Shown here one piece after another: positions 20,673 through 29,894 of a stretch of DNA of 64,000 bases. The notes below the pieces were generated by a model. The model had not been told where the DNA came from and made no database searches. It saw only the letters and a program-made list of their open reading frames with translations. Made by a program: the position numbers and the translations under genes. Each line of letters opens with the position of its first letter. The first letter of the stretch is position 1. The DNA comes from Streptomyces sp. SW4 (GTDB lineage: Bacteria > Actinomycetota > Actinomycetes > Streptomycetales > Streptomycetaceae): assembly GCA_003248315.1 (NCBI GenBank), contig QKWM01000004.1:5453001-5517000 (forward strand), in the 5' to 3' direction.

Positions 20673-21841
20673 GAGTCCTCATGTCCTTCGCTGCTTGCAC
20701 CAGGTGTGCTGCTGGTCTGGTCCGCGTCGCCGGGCCGCGCCGCCCGGCCGACTGCGTGCCCCGCTGGAAGGCCGCCATGACCCGGGCCTGGTCGGCGTCC
20801 GAGCGGCCCGCGGAGCGCGGCGCCGGGCTGCCGCCCGGCACGATGGCCATCGGCCGCTTGCGCCGGCGCCGGGGCAGTCCGTCGGCCGTCGAGGCGGGCG
20901 GCAGCGCGGGCTCCGGCCCGCCCTCCGCGCCCGGCAGCCCGGCCGCCCGGACGGGCGGGCCGGCGGCGCCTTCCTCTCGGGCATGGCCGTGAGCAGGTCG
21001 TGCGGCAGCAGGACGACCGCCCGCACACCGCCGTACGGAGAGGTGGAGTCCACCGACACCTCGAAGCCGAACCGCTCGCACAGCAGGCCGATGACCGCGA
21101 AGCCGAACTGCGGCGGGTTGCCGAGCCCCGCCACGCCCGAGACACGCTCGCTGGACAGCAGCTTCCCGGCGCGGACGCGCTCCTCCTCGCTCATGCCGAC
21201 ACCGGCGTCGTCCACGACGACGCAGACGCCCTTGGGAACGGTCCTGATGTTGATCTCGACGACGGTGTCGGGGCTCGAATAGCTGGTGGCGTTGTCGAGG
21301 AGTTCGGCCAGGGTCAGGGCCACCGGCTCCACGGCCCGGCTGGTGATGCCGAAGTCGACCTGGGAGAGGATCTCCACCCGGCGGAAGTGCCGGATCCGGC
21401 CCTGGGCGCTGCGCACCACGTCGTACACCGAGGCGGTGTCGCGCCGGCCGCCCAGCCAGCCGTCGCACAGCACCGCGATGGACTGCGCCCGCCGGCCGAA
21501 CTGCGCGTTGGTGTGGTCGATCTCCAGCAGGTCCTGCAGCATCGCCGAGTCGCCGTACTTGCTCTGCAGCCGGGACAGCACCAGCTGCTGTTCGGCGGCG
21601 AGGCCCTGGAGCGTGCGCATCGCGGACTTCAGTACGGTCTTGGTCTCTTCCTCGGCGCGTTCCTGCGCCGCCCGGACGGACTTGCCGTAGTCGTTCTCCA
21701 GCTCCGCGTAGTGAAGCCTCAGCTCCTCGATCTGCCGTCGCAACGCGTGCGCCGCCCGGCGCTGGCGGACGACGAGGGCGATGGCGGCGACGAGGGCGGC
21801 GAGGAGAACCCAGAGCAGGGGTTCCCTATGTATTCCGTCAT
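20669..21841 (-). CDS. cvnA: conservon sensor histidine kinase-like protein CvnA (three frameshifts)
   Basis: A membrane-anchored ATP-binding sensor protein of 391 residues after repair near 21818, 20973 and 20760. A single N-terminal transmembrane segment (LLWVLLAALVAAIALVV) is followed by a coiled coil (LRRQIEELRLHYAELENDYGKSVRAAQERA). Next come a nitrate-sensor-like helical region and a HATPase domain with the N box LAELLDNATSYSSPD, the G1 box VVDDAGVGM and a G2-like GLGNPPQFGFAVIG. A basic Pro/Arg-rich tail ends the protein. No phosphoacceptor H box is evident, as in other CvnA proteins. It heads the conservon. ATG 21841 has only a weak GAAGAGAG ribosome site. Confidence 0.9.
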
Positions 21842-21989
21842 AAGACTCTCTTCAGGCGCGACTGACGGCCGGCTTGCTGACTTCCCGTCATGTGCGAGCG
21901 GTGGCGGACCGCCCGCACCGGGATTGCCGCCCGGGCTGTCCCTGAAGCCGGACACGTCGTTGCTCAGTCGTCCGCCCGCTCCGCAAACG

Positions 21990-22006
21990 CGGTGATCGTA
22001 TCACCG
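21990..22006 (-). promoter_or_regulatory. palindrome in the conservon promoter region
   Basis: CGGTGAT-CGT-ATCACCG is a perfect 7-bp inverted repeat about 150 nt upstream of cvnA. On the conservon strand it contains TACGAT, a good -10 hexamer, so a repressor could bind over the promoter. The rest of the 250-nt spacer shows nothing clear. Confidence 0.4.
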
Positions 22007-22091
22007 CTCGAACACGTGAATGGACGCCAACCCTCCGCAAAAAGCGCCCCGTTGGCCACTGACACGGGTCACGTGCGCGGCCCGCTCCGGC

Positions 22092-24794
22092 TCAGTCGGA
22101 ACCCACGTCGAGCGACGCGAGCTGCCGGCGGCCCTGGACGCCGTGACGCCGGTAGATCCGGGTCAGCTTCGCCTCGACGGCCTTGACGGACATGTGCAGC
22201 CGGGCGGCGATCTCCCGGTTGGTGGCGTTCTGCCGCACGAGGCCGATGATGTGCGCGTCGACGTCGTCGTCCGGCCGGTCCAGGGCGTCGGTCTCCGCGA
22301 GGGCCTCCTGCGCCGCCGCCACCCACGGTGCGCCGTCCGCCGCCCGGAACAGCGCCGCGGCCTGTTCCAGGCTGGCCCGCGCCGCCGCCCTCCGCCGGGC
22401 TCTGCGCTGCAGCCGCCCCAGGGTCAGCAGCGCCCGCGCCGGCTCCAGGGGATAGGGGTGGGAGGCGGGCAGCGCGGCCTGGAGCATCTCCGCGGCTCGG
22501 CGCGGATCGGACTCCCGACGAGGACGGCCTCCGCCCGGTCCAGTCCCAGGGTGACGACATGGCGGTCCAGCGCGGCGACCCGGTCGCGGGCGCGGGCCAG
22601 CGCCCGCCGCGCCGGCCCGTGGCGGCCGGCCAGGGCCAGGCTCTCCACCAGGTCGGCGTCGGCCAGGAACAGGGCGGGGTCCACGAACCCGAGGCTGTCG
22701 AGCAGCGCACGGCACCGTTCGAGGTCCTCGGCGGCGTCGGCGTACCGGCCCAGCAGCAGCCGGGCGCGCCCGCGCCAGCCGAGGGAGTAGGCGAGCCACT
22801 CGGTGTCCTCGGCGGCCGTGCACCGCTCCACGGCGGCGTCCAGGTGCCGGGCCGCGGCGGGCGCGGAGCCCGCCTCCAGTTCGGCGACGCCCCGCATGGC
22901 CAGCGCCGGTCCCGGCCCCGGTTCGCTCGCGGCCCGCAGCTCGGCGGCGGTACGGGCGTGCTGGGCCGCCTGCCGGCAGCGGCCCGCGCGGCTGTTGACG
23001 GCGGCGGCGACGTACAGCACGGTGCACAGCTGCTGCACACAGCCCGCCGCCTCCGCCTCCTCGCGCAGCGCCTCCAGGACGGCCACGGCGGGGGAGACCC
23101 TGCCGTCCCGGGCCTGGGCGACGGACCAGGAGAGCCGCACGGTCACGGTGGCGGGGCACAGCGGGAGCCCGGCCGCGAGGCCCAGGGCCTCGTCCAGCGT
23201 CCGCAGGGCCTGGGCGGGGTCGTTCTGCATCGTGACGATGCCGACCAGGCCGAGGATCTCCGCCAGCAGTTCCGGGTCGCCGGCGTCGCGGGCCCGCCGC
23301 TCGGCCGCCGCCAGCTCCACCAGCCCGCGTTCGCCGTCGGCGTCCCGCAGGGCCCGGCGCGCCCGCTCCAGGCGGACCGCGGCGTCCAGCCCGGCGTCGC
23401 CCCGGGCGTCGGCCGCGGCGGCGGCCAGCAGCGGCCCCACGTCCGCCTCCCGGCCGGATCCGGCCAGCCTGACCAGTTCCAGCCGGGCGTGGACCCGGGT
23501 GGCCGCCTCCGGGGAGGCGAGCGCCCGGTGGCCCAGGTCGCGGGCGAGGTCGGTGAGACCGGCGCTGGCCGCGTACCGGGTCGCGGCCAGCGTCCGGCGC
23601 GCGGCCGTCGCCGGGTCCCCGGGGTGTGGCGGGCGGCCAGCTCCGCCAGCTCGGCCGCGGCGGCCGGGGCACCGCGCCCGTCGGCGGTACGGGCCGCGGC
23701 CATCAGCTCCTCGGCGAGCGCCGGGTCGGGGCCGGCGGCGGCGAGCGCCCGGTGCCTGGCCCGGCCGACCGGGTCCGGCTCGATCCGCGCCAGGTACGCG
23801 TGGGCCGCCGCGACCTCCTCGGCACGGGCGTCCGCGTGCAGGATCTCCGCGAGCAGCGGGTGACGGAAGCGCACCTCGCCCTGGCGGCCGCGGACCAGGA
23901 TGCCCTGCTCGACGGCCGTGGTCAGGGCCTCGCCGTCGTCCGCGAACAGCGCGACGCCGGGCCGCGCCGCGGCGGCGACCCGCAGCAGCGGCCCCGGGCG
24001 TGTGCCGGGAGCCCGGCCAGACGGTCCGCGAGCAGCGTTCTGAGACGCCGCGGCACCGGCAGCGGCTCGCCGGGGTGGACCGGCGCGGACTGCCGCACCA
24101 GGGCCCGCCCCAGTTCCAGGGCGAACAGGGCGTTCCCGGCGCTCGCCCGGTGGACCCGCCGTACCGTGGGCGCGGGCAGGCGCACCCCGAGACGCCGGCG
24201 CAGCAGGGCGCCGGTGTGCTCCAGGGACAGCCCCGGCAGCGCCAGCTCGGTGACCGGCGGCGGGCACAGCCCGTGCGCGGACGGCTCCTCTCCGGGGCCG
24301 GTCCGCTCGGTGACCATGACACGGACCTGCGGGTCGGCCCGGCGCGCGGCGAAGGCGAGCACGTCCCGGCTGGCCGCGTCGAGCCACTGGGCGTCGTCGA
24401 TCAGCACCAGCACCGGGCCCCGGCCGGCCAGCAGCCGCAGCAGCTCCACGACGGCGACCCGCACGGCGAGCGGATCGGCGGCCGGGCCGTACGCCTCCCG
24501 TTCACCGCGCAGCAGCGCGGACTCCAGCGCCTGCCGTAGCGCCGGGGCGAGCCGGCCGGCGGCCTCCGGGAGCAGCGCGCCGAACAGGTCCATCAACGCG
24601 ACGTGCGGGAAGTCCTGCTCGGCCCGGGCGGGGCCGGCGCGCAGCACCCGGTGCCCCTCGGCCCGCCCGCGGTCGGCGAGCGCCTCCAGGACGGCGGTCT
24701 TCCCGATGCCGGCGGACCCGTGGACCAGCACACCGGCGGGTGCGGACAGGGCGTCGGCCAGGAGTTCGTCCCGCCCCAGCAGCGCCTCGTGCAT
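22092..24794 (-). CDS. large ATP-binding LuxR (LAL) transcriptional activator (three frameshifts)
   Basis: An LAL-family activator of 901 residues after repair near 22514, 23618 and 23993. An AAA/NACHT-like ATPase occupies the N-terminus with Walker A GSAGIGKTA (about residue 27) and Walker B VLVLIDDAQWLD. A long TPR-like helical middle region follows. A C-terminal LuxR helix-turn-helix ends the protein (IIGLVRQNATNREIAARLHMSVKAVEAKLTRIYRRHGV). Such proteins often activate antibiotic or sugar genes after binding a ligand. It lies upstream of the conservon on the same strand, separated by 250 nt with its own promoter signals, and may not be co-regulated with it. Confidence 0.9.
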
Positions 24795-24850
24795 GGCTCA
24801 AAGTCTGCCCCGCGGGCCGGGGACGCCAGGCTTCGGCCGGACCCGGCGGC

Positions 24851-25497
24851 TCACCCGCCGGCCGGACCACGAACCACACCGCCTTGCCGCGGCCGCCGCG
24901 CCGCACGCCCCAGGCCGTGGCCAGCGTGTCGAGGAGCGGCAGCCCCCGCCCCGACTCGGGAAGGTCCTCGGCGCACCGGGCGTGACCGCCGTCCGTCCGG
25001 TGCGCGAGGGGCCCGGCGGCCCACCCCGGGTCCTGGTCGCCGACCTCGCAGCGCAGCCGGCCGTTGCTCAGTCCCACCGTGACGAGGATCCGGACGGTGT
25101 CGCGGGCGTGCACCACGGCGTTGGTCAGGGACTCGCTGAGCAGCAGGGCGGCGACGTCCGCGGCCTCCTCGGGCACGGCCCACCGCGCCAGGGCCGTACG
25201 GAGCCAGCGGCGCGCCCGGGCCACGTTCTCCGGGCGGTTGGGCACCAGGAGCCGGGCCTGACGGGCGGGTCCCCGGCCGGTGCCGGTGCTGGTGACGGAG
25301 CCGGGTCCGGAGTCGACGGCGGCCGGGAGGTTCCGGCCGGGTGGCGCCGGCGGCGGGACGAGACCGGTGACGGGCCGGACGGACGGGGCACTGGCGGCAG
25401 GGACATGAGGGGGAACCTTCTGCGGAGCCGAGAGCGTGTGGGGTCGATGTCCGTTGAGCGGATGGTCGGGGTCCGTTGTGCGGATGCAGGACATCAT
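24851..25497 (-). CDS. anti-sigma-type histidine kinase-like ATPase
   Basis: A small HATPase-domain protein of the RsbW/SpoIIAB-like group abundant in Streptomyces. RPENVARARRWLRTALARW is followed by the N box LLLSESLTNAVVHA, then VGDQDPGW and GRGLPLLDTLATAWGVRR, the G1 and G2 boxes, and ends KAVWFVVRPAG. In the raw frame it runs on past this normal end. One missing C in the run at 24853-24856 would place a TGA at 24851, the family end, and I take that as the stop. The start is uncertain: ATG 25497 gives a long Pro-rich leader, while ATG 25406 has AGAAGG but is in another frame, perhaps because of a further base error. It may control a sigma or anti-sigma partner elsewhere. Confidence 0.75.
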
Positions 25498-25614
25498 GGC
25501 CCGCCCCGGGCCCGGCCGATCCCCCTACCGCTCCCTTGCAACACCCTTGCACCGGCCGCGCCGCCCGGTGAACGGCTGCACGGGCCCCGCCGCCCGGTGA
25601 GCGGCCGGGGAGGG

Positions 25615-26734
25615 TCAGTCGAAGTACGACTCCAGCGTGCCCCGCCGCCGGACGTCGAGCGTCGCGCAGTGGAACGAGCCGCCGAACGGCGCGTAGTGCA
25701 GCAGGTCGCAGGGGATGGGTTCGAACCCCCACTTCTCCAGGGCGCGCAGCATACCGGTGTGGTGCCGCTCCGCGATCACCCGCTTCTCGTCGATCATCAG
25801 CACGTTCATGCTGAGCCACTTGCCGCACATCGACGTGACCTTCAGCAGGCGGTCGCCGATCGGGTCCGGTTCGGGGGCGACCAGGACGTCCCACGACTTC
25901 AGCGTGTCCGGCAGCCGGTCGACGTCGATGTACTCGGGGTTCACCAGCACCTTGCCGGGGGCGAGCAGCGCGAGCGTCGTGTCGATGTGCATGGGCGTAC
26001 GGCACCGGCTCTCGATCTCGTGGATCCGGTAGCCGGGCCGAGATGGCGGCGCAGCCAGTCGATGCCCATGCGGTTGGTGACGTTGCTCCGCGTCACGAAG
26101 AGGTCGCGCCCGGCGCGGACGAAATCCGCCGCGTCGAAGACCGGCTCGAACTCCGTGAGGATGTAGCGCATGGGCTCACCCTCCTTCGGAATGCGGAAAC
26201 TTCCGTCGAACAGTTCGTCCGTGAGCTGCGGTCGCGGCGCCGCCGTCCAGCGCGCGCCGCGGCGGAAGTAGTCCTTGAGCAGCGACCGGTAGGAGTGGGT
26301 CTCGAAGTACCGGCACGGCCACGCCATCGGCGTCTCGATGATCTCGTCGCCGATGACCAGCATGCTGTCCCGTGGACAGGTGTTGCAGAACCCGCGCGAC
26401 GTCCAGTCGGGCGTGGCGAAACGCCGCCGGTGGTCCACCGCGTCCGGCCGGGTCACCGTCACGCCGAGCGACTCCAGCAGCGCGACGAACCCGTCGAGTT
26501 CCTCCTGGGCCTGTTCGATCATCCGCCGGGGGTACTTGAAGCCGGCGGCCAGCCCCTGCAGCCGGGCCGCCCACGGGGGATGTTGCAGGCCACGACCGGG
26601 TGGCTGGCCGGGATCGTCGCGCCGTCGAGCCGCCCGACGACGATCTCCTCCAGCGGGTCCCATTCGTTGTGCGACCGGACCGGCGAGCCGAGGGACTCCG
26701 CGGCGTGGTCCGTGGTGGCCGACGGCGCCGTCAT
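25615..26734 (-). CDS. L-arginine amidinotransferase family protein (two frameshifts)
   Basis: Amidinotransferase of 373 residues after repair near 26033 and 26577. It moves the guanidino carbon unit from arginine to an amine. It begins NEWDPLEEIVVGRLDGATIP as StrB/GATM proteins do. The active-site acidic segment is VIGDEIIETPMAWPCRYFE, the catalytic His is in MHIDTTLALL, and the nucleophilic Cys is in FGGSFHCATLDVRR near the C-terminus. Known members make guanidino groups in streptomycin, creatine and cyanotoxins. No aminoglycoside genes surround it, so the acceptor is unknown. A 27-codon ORF ends in an ATGA overlap with its start, and a GNAT gene lies upstream on the same strand, suggesting a small operon. 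Confidence 0.88.
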
Positions 26735-26814
26735 CGCACCCGGTCCACTGCCGCCGCGGGGGCGCCGCTGAAGTCCGTCACGGTCGGAGGGCGGGGTGTT
26801 GTCGCAGCCGGCAT
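26731..26814 (-). CDS. 27-codon ORF overlapping the amidinotransferase start
   Basis: An ORF of 27 residues (beginning MPAATTPRPPTV, ending AAAVDRVR) starts at an ATG with GGTGAG a few bases upstream. Its TGA overlaps the amidinotransferase ATG as ATGA, while that ATG has no good ribosome site of its own. Translational coupling through this short ORF is plausible. It is Pro/Thr/Ala-rich, without recognised domains. It could alternatively be the true N-terminus of the enzyme if another base is missing. Confidence 0.4.
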   Translation of the reverse strand: MPAATTPRPPTVTDFSGAPAAAVDRVR

Positions 26815-26891
26815 GCTCACCGCTTTCGCTTCGCTCCCGATTACGGAACCCGGTCCCGGCACGGGACCGCGGATGCATCGCAACCACCAGG

Positions 26892-27548
26892 TTACTCAGG
26901 GTGGCGCCGGGGCGCCGTTCGCGTCAACGACCCTGCGCGTCGCGCGGCCCGCCCGGCGAGCCGCCGTGCCGCGGTCCGGCGCAGGTCGAGCCGCATCAGG
27001 ACCCGGGGGTGGCCGGCCAGCACCGAGGAGGTGTCGGCGGCGTGGACGAACCCCGCGCGTTCGAAGTTCTTCCGCAGGCCGGGGTAGGCCATCGTCAGGT
27101 CGACCCGGGCGTCCCCGCTGTCGAGCGGGTACGCCTCCACCACCGGGGCGCCGTGGGCCCGGGCGAACTCGATGGCGCCCGCGATGAGGGCGTGCGAGAC
27201 ACCCCGTCCGCGGTGGCCGGGACGCACCCGCACGCACCACAGGGACCACACCGGCAGGTCGTCGACGTGCGGGATGGTGCGGCTGCGCGCGAACGAGGTG
27301 TCCGCGCGCGGCGCCACGGCCGCCCAGCCGACCGGTTCGTCACCGTCGTAGGCGAGCACCCCGGGCGGCGGGTCGGCGCGGCACAGCCCGGCGACGTACT
27401 CGCCGCGCGCCGGGCCGCGCAGTTCGTTGTTGAGCCTGGACGGGACCCGGTAGCTCAGACACCAGCAGACGTTCGCCGTCGGCGACTTCGGGCCGAGCAC
27501 GGCACGGACGTCCTCGAAGACCGTGGCCGGACGCACGTCGATGCTCAT
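26892..27548 (-). CDS. GNAT-family acetyltransferase
   Basis: An intact 218-residue GNAT enzyme. The N-terminal half (DVRPATVFEDVRAVLGP, then CWCLSYRVPSRLNNELRG) belongs to the group with a Cys-Trp-Cys motif. The acetyl-CoA loop is in VRVRPGHRGRGVSHALIAGAIEFA, followed by VVEAYPLDSG and the terminal NFERAGFVHAAD. It ends with TAA, rare in this DNA. It lies upstream of the short ORF and amidinotransferase on the same strand (78-nt gap), so modification of the amidinated product is a possible role. The acceptor is unknown. Confidence 0.85.
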   Translation of the reverse strand: MSIDVRPATVFEDVRAVLGPKSPTANVCWCLSYRVPSRLNNELRGPARGEYVAGLCRADPPPGVLAYDGDEPVGWAAVAPRADTSFARSRTIPHVDDLPVWSLWCVRVRPGHRGRGVSHALIAGAIEFARAHGAPVVEAYPLDSGDARVDLTMAYPGLRKNFERAGFVHAADTSSVLAGHPRVLMRLDLRRTAARRLAGRAARRAGSLTRTAPRRHPE

Positions 27549-28088
27549 GCCCCCACGATGTCACGCCCTCCCGCCCCCGCCCGCGACACCGGCCCCCGCC
27601 ACACCCCCGGAGCCGCGGCGCCCCCCGACGCCGGTTGCCTGCACGCCCCTAGGGGCGCGGGGAACTGCGCGCCCAGCCCCGCGCACCCGCACAGGACCGC
27701 GCACCGCCCCCGCCCGGCGGGAGGCGCGGCACGCTCCCGACGCCGGGTGCCGGCATGCACGAGAGGGGCGCGGGGAACTGCGCGACCAGCTCCCACGCAC
27801 CCGCACCGGACCACGCACCGCCCCCCCGCCCGGCGGGAGGCGCGGCACGCTCCCGACGCCGGGTGCCGGCAGGCACGGAAGGGGCGCGGGGAACTGCGCG
27901 ACCAGCTCCCACGCACCCGCACCGGACCACGAACCGCCCCCCGCCCGGCGGGAGGCGCGGCACGCTCCCGACGCCGGGTGCCGGCACGCACGGAAGGGGC
28001 GCGGGGAACTGCGCGACCAGCCCCCACGCACCCGCACCCGCACCCGACCACACACCGCCCCGCCGGAGGCGCGACCCGCGTCCGCGCG
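27549..28088. repeat. four tandem copies of a ~115-bp Streptomyces intergenic repeat
   Basis: A 540-nt stretch without a gene is filled by a tandem array. The core GGGGCGCGGGGAACTGCGCG starts at 27652, 27765, 27881 and 27996, giving periods of 113, 116 and 115 bp. Each core is followed by a CACGCACCCGCACC segment and a GC-rich stem-forming part. The core is, from memory, among the commonest intergenic repeats in Streptomyces chromosomes, usually as single copies near gene ends. The open frames on both strands are repeat artefacts. It sits between the starts of one gene and the end of another on the same strand. Confidence 0.85.
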
Positions 28089-28442
28089 CTACGCCGGCTT
28101 CGGCGCCGCCTGCTGCACCACCTCGAACGACCACAGCGTCGCGCTGCTCGCCGCGGGCGCGGGCCGCTCACCGCCGTCCGCGCCGCCGCCCTCACCGCCG
28201 CCCCCGCCACGGCCCTGGTGCGCGGCCTTCATGGGCCCCTCCATCCAGGCCTGGAAGGACTCCTCGTCACGCCACCGGGTGTAGACGAGATACGTGTCGG
28301 TGCCCTCGACCGGCCGCAGCAGCTCGAACCACTCGAACCCGTCCGAGCTCTCCACGGCGTGCGCCCGCGAGGCGAAGCGCTTCTCCAGCGTCTCCCGCTG
28401 CTCGGCGGGAACGGTCAGCACATTGATCTTGACTACGCTCAT
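28089..28442 (-). CDS. MhuD-like heme-degrading monooxygenase (ABM fold)
   Basis: A 117-residue dimeric ferredoxin-like protein of the antibiotic biosynthesis monooxygenase fold, closest by eye to mycobacterial MhuD. The residues that define MhuD are at identical positions: Asn7 (SVVKINVL), Trp66 (FQAW) and His75 (KAAH). Known members open heme to release iron. Unlike MhuD it carries a Gly-rich insertion (GRGGGGGEGGGADGG) before the last strand LWSFEVV. ATG 28442 was preferred over an upstream ATG because the fold begins there. It follows the AlkZ-like gene by 35 nt on the same strand, so co-transcription is likely. Iron recycling is the inferred role. Confidence 0.85.
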   Translation of the reverse strand: MSVVKINVLTVPAEQRETLEKRFASRAHAVESSDGFEWFELLRPVEGTDTYLVYTRWRDEESFQAWMEGPMKAAHQGRGGGGGEGGGADGGERPAPAASSATLWSFEVVQQAAPKPA

Positions 28443-28477
28443 GGCCACATCCTGCCCGACCGCGCCCGCGGCGCCGC

Positions 28478-29575
28478 TCACCGGGGCGACGCGGCGACCC
28501 GCACCCGGTGGCTCCCGCCGTCGGAGAGGAACCCGGCCAGCGCCCGCCCCTCGTCACCCACCGCGGCACGCTCGGCCCGGGAGAGGCGGCGCAGCGGCGT
28601 GACGTCGACGGTGCCGTCCTCGACGGTCCAGGTCGCGGCGACCCGGCCGTCGACCAGGACGACACGGGCGCCGGCGACCGACAGGCCCCGATGGGCGTCG
28701 TCGATGATCCGGCCCCGGTCGTCGTAGCCGAGGATCGCGTTGTCGAACGCCGGCAGGAACCGCACGGGCGCGGGCGTGCCGGGGTCGGGCCGCGGCGCGT
28801 CGGGAAGGTCGAGCAGCTCCCGGCCCCGCTCGTCCCGGAACGCGACGAGCTCCTCCCGGACGGCCGCCACCGCGGCGGGCAGCCCGGCCAGTCCGCACCA
28901 GGCCCGCAGATCGGCGGAGGCGGCGGGGCCGAACGCGGCGAGATAGCGCCGCACCAGCACCCGGCCCACGGGATCGCCGTCCTCCGCCGGCAGCGGGTCC
29001 GGCTCGCGGCCCAGCCAGGACGACAGCAGCGCGTGGCGCACCCCGCCGGAGGCCCGCCACAGCCCGCGCGGCGGCAACTGCACCAGTGGCACCAGCGCGA
29101 GCGCCATCTCGCCCAGCGCCCGCGGCCCCGGCTCCGGCCACTGCTGCCCGAGGGCCCGTCCGAGTCCGGCCGTCGACCGCGGCTCGCCGTCGGCCAGCAG
29201 GGCGCGGGCCGCCGCCGCGAGCGCCTCGAGGTCCGTGCCGGCCAGTTCGCGCCGGTACACGCCGAGCACCCGCTGACGCAGCATCGCGTCGTGCCGGGAC
29301 CGCCAGGCCAGCGCGTCCTCGGCGGTCACCAGGTGCACGGTGCGCCGCATGAGGTGGGTCCGCACCACCTGCCGGCCGGTCAGGAGGCCGGAGAGCGTCG
29401 CGGGGTCGAAGCCCCGTAGCCGCGACCAGAGCCCGACGTACGGCTCCTGCGGCTCCTGCGCCTGCAGGCCGCACAGGTGCGCGACGGCGGACGCCACCGG
29501 CATGTCGGCGTGGTCGAGCAGCAACTGCCGGGCGAGCGTGGCCCGGTTCAGCGACCTGGCGTCCAGAACGGTCAT
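28478..29575 (-). CDS. winged-helix AlkZ-like (HTH_42) protein
   Basis: A 365-residue protein of the tandem winged-helix HTH_42 family. Residues 36-46 read GLQAQEPQEPY. The QxQ motif at Gln38 and Gln40 is the catalytic signature of AlkZ/AZL DNA glycosylases, which excise alkylated or cross-linked bases and give self-resistance in some Streptomyces. Downstream features are RTHLMRRTVHLVTAEDALAW, RRYLAAFGPAASADLRAWCGL and FLPAFDNAILGYDDR. It is intact and precedes the MhuD-like gene by 35 nt. No alkylating-agent gene cluster is visible nearby, so it is more likely a housekeeping AZL protein. Glycosylase activity is inferred from the motif. Confidence 0.85.
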   Translation of the reverse strand: MTVLDARSLNRATLARQLLLDHADMPVASAVAHLCGLQAQEPQEPYVGLWSRLRGFDPATLSGLLTGRQVVRTHLMRRTVHLVTAEDALAWRSRHDAMLRQRVLGVYRRELAGTDLEALAAAARALLADGEPRSTAGLGRALGQQWPEPGPRALGEMALALVPLVQLPPRGLWRASGGVRHALLSSWLGREPDPLPAEDGDPVGRVLVRRYLAAFGPAASADLRAWCGLAGLPAAVAAVREELVAFRDERGRELLDLPDAPRPDPGTPAPVRFLPAFDNAILGYDDRGRIIDDAHRGLSVAGARVVLVDGRVAATWTVEDGTVDVTPLRRLSRAERAAVGDEGRALAGFLSDGGSHRVRVAASPR

Positions 29576-29894
29576 CGGGCCCCCGCTCCGGCGCACCCGC
29601 CCGCGCGAGACGCCCGGCGGGCGCCTCGACGGCATACGGCAGGAGGACCGGCCTGGGCAGGCGGGCGGCCTCCGGCAGGCGGGCTGGCCCCGACGGGAGG
29701 ACGGGCCCCGGCGGGAGGGTGGGCCCCGGCGGGAGGGTGGGCCCCGGCGGGAAGGTGGGCCCCGGCGGGCGTGCGGGGTGCCGCAGGTGGACGGGATGCC
29801 GCGGGTGGGCGGGTTGCGGGCGTGGTGGTCACCGTGGTCGGCCTCCGGGACGTCGTCCGGCTGGAACGCGGCACCACCCTCGCAGGGATCGCGG
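29576..29894. repeat. gene-free spacer with degenerate 18-bp tandem repeat
   Basis: About 320 nt upstream of the AlkZ-like gene. Between about 29700 and 29770 the unit GGGCCCCGGCGGGAGGGT recurs three to four times with small changes, flanked by further G-rich imperfect repeats. No promoter or ribosome binding site for an additional gene was recognised. Confidence 0.7.

Noticed and set aside
27652..28050. CRISPR-like array
   Set aside because: Units of about 115 bp are contiguous and nearly identical throughout, with no unique spacers and no cas genes.
27523..28284. Several Arg/Pro/Gly-rich open frames on both strands in the tandem repeat array
   Set aside because: They are produced by the repeat itself, whose unit is not a multiple of three, and lack ribosome sites.
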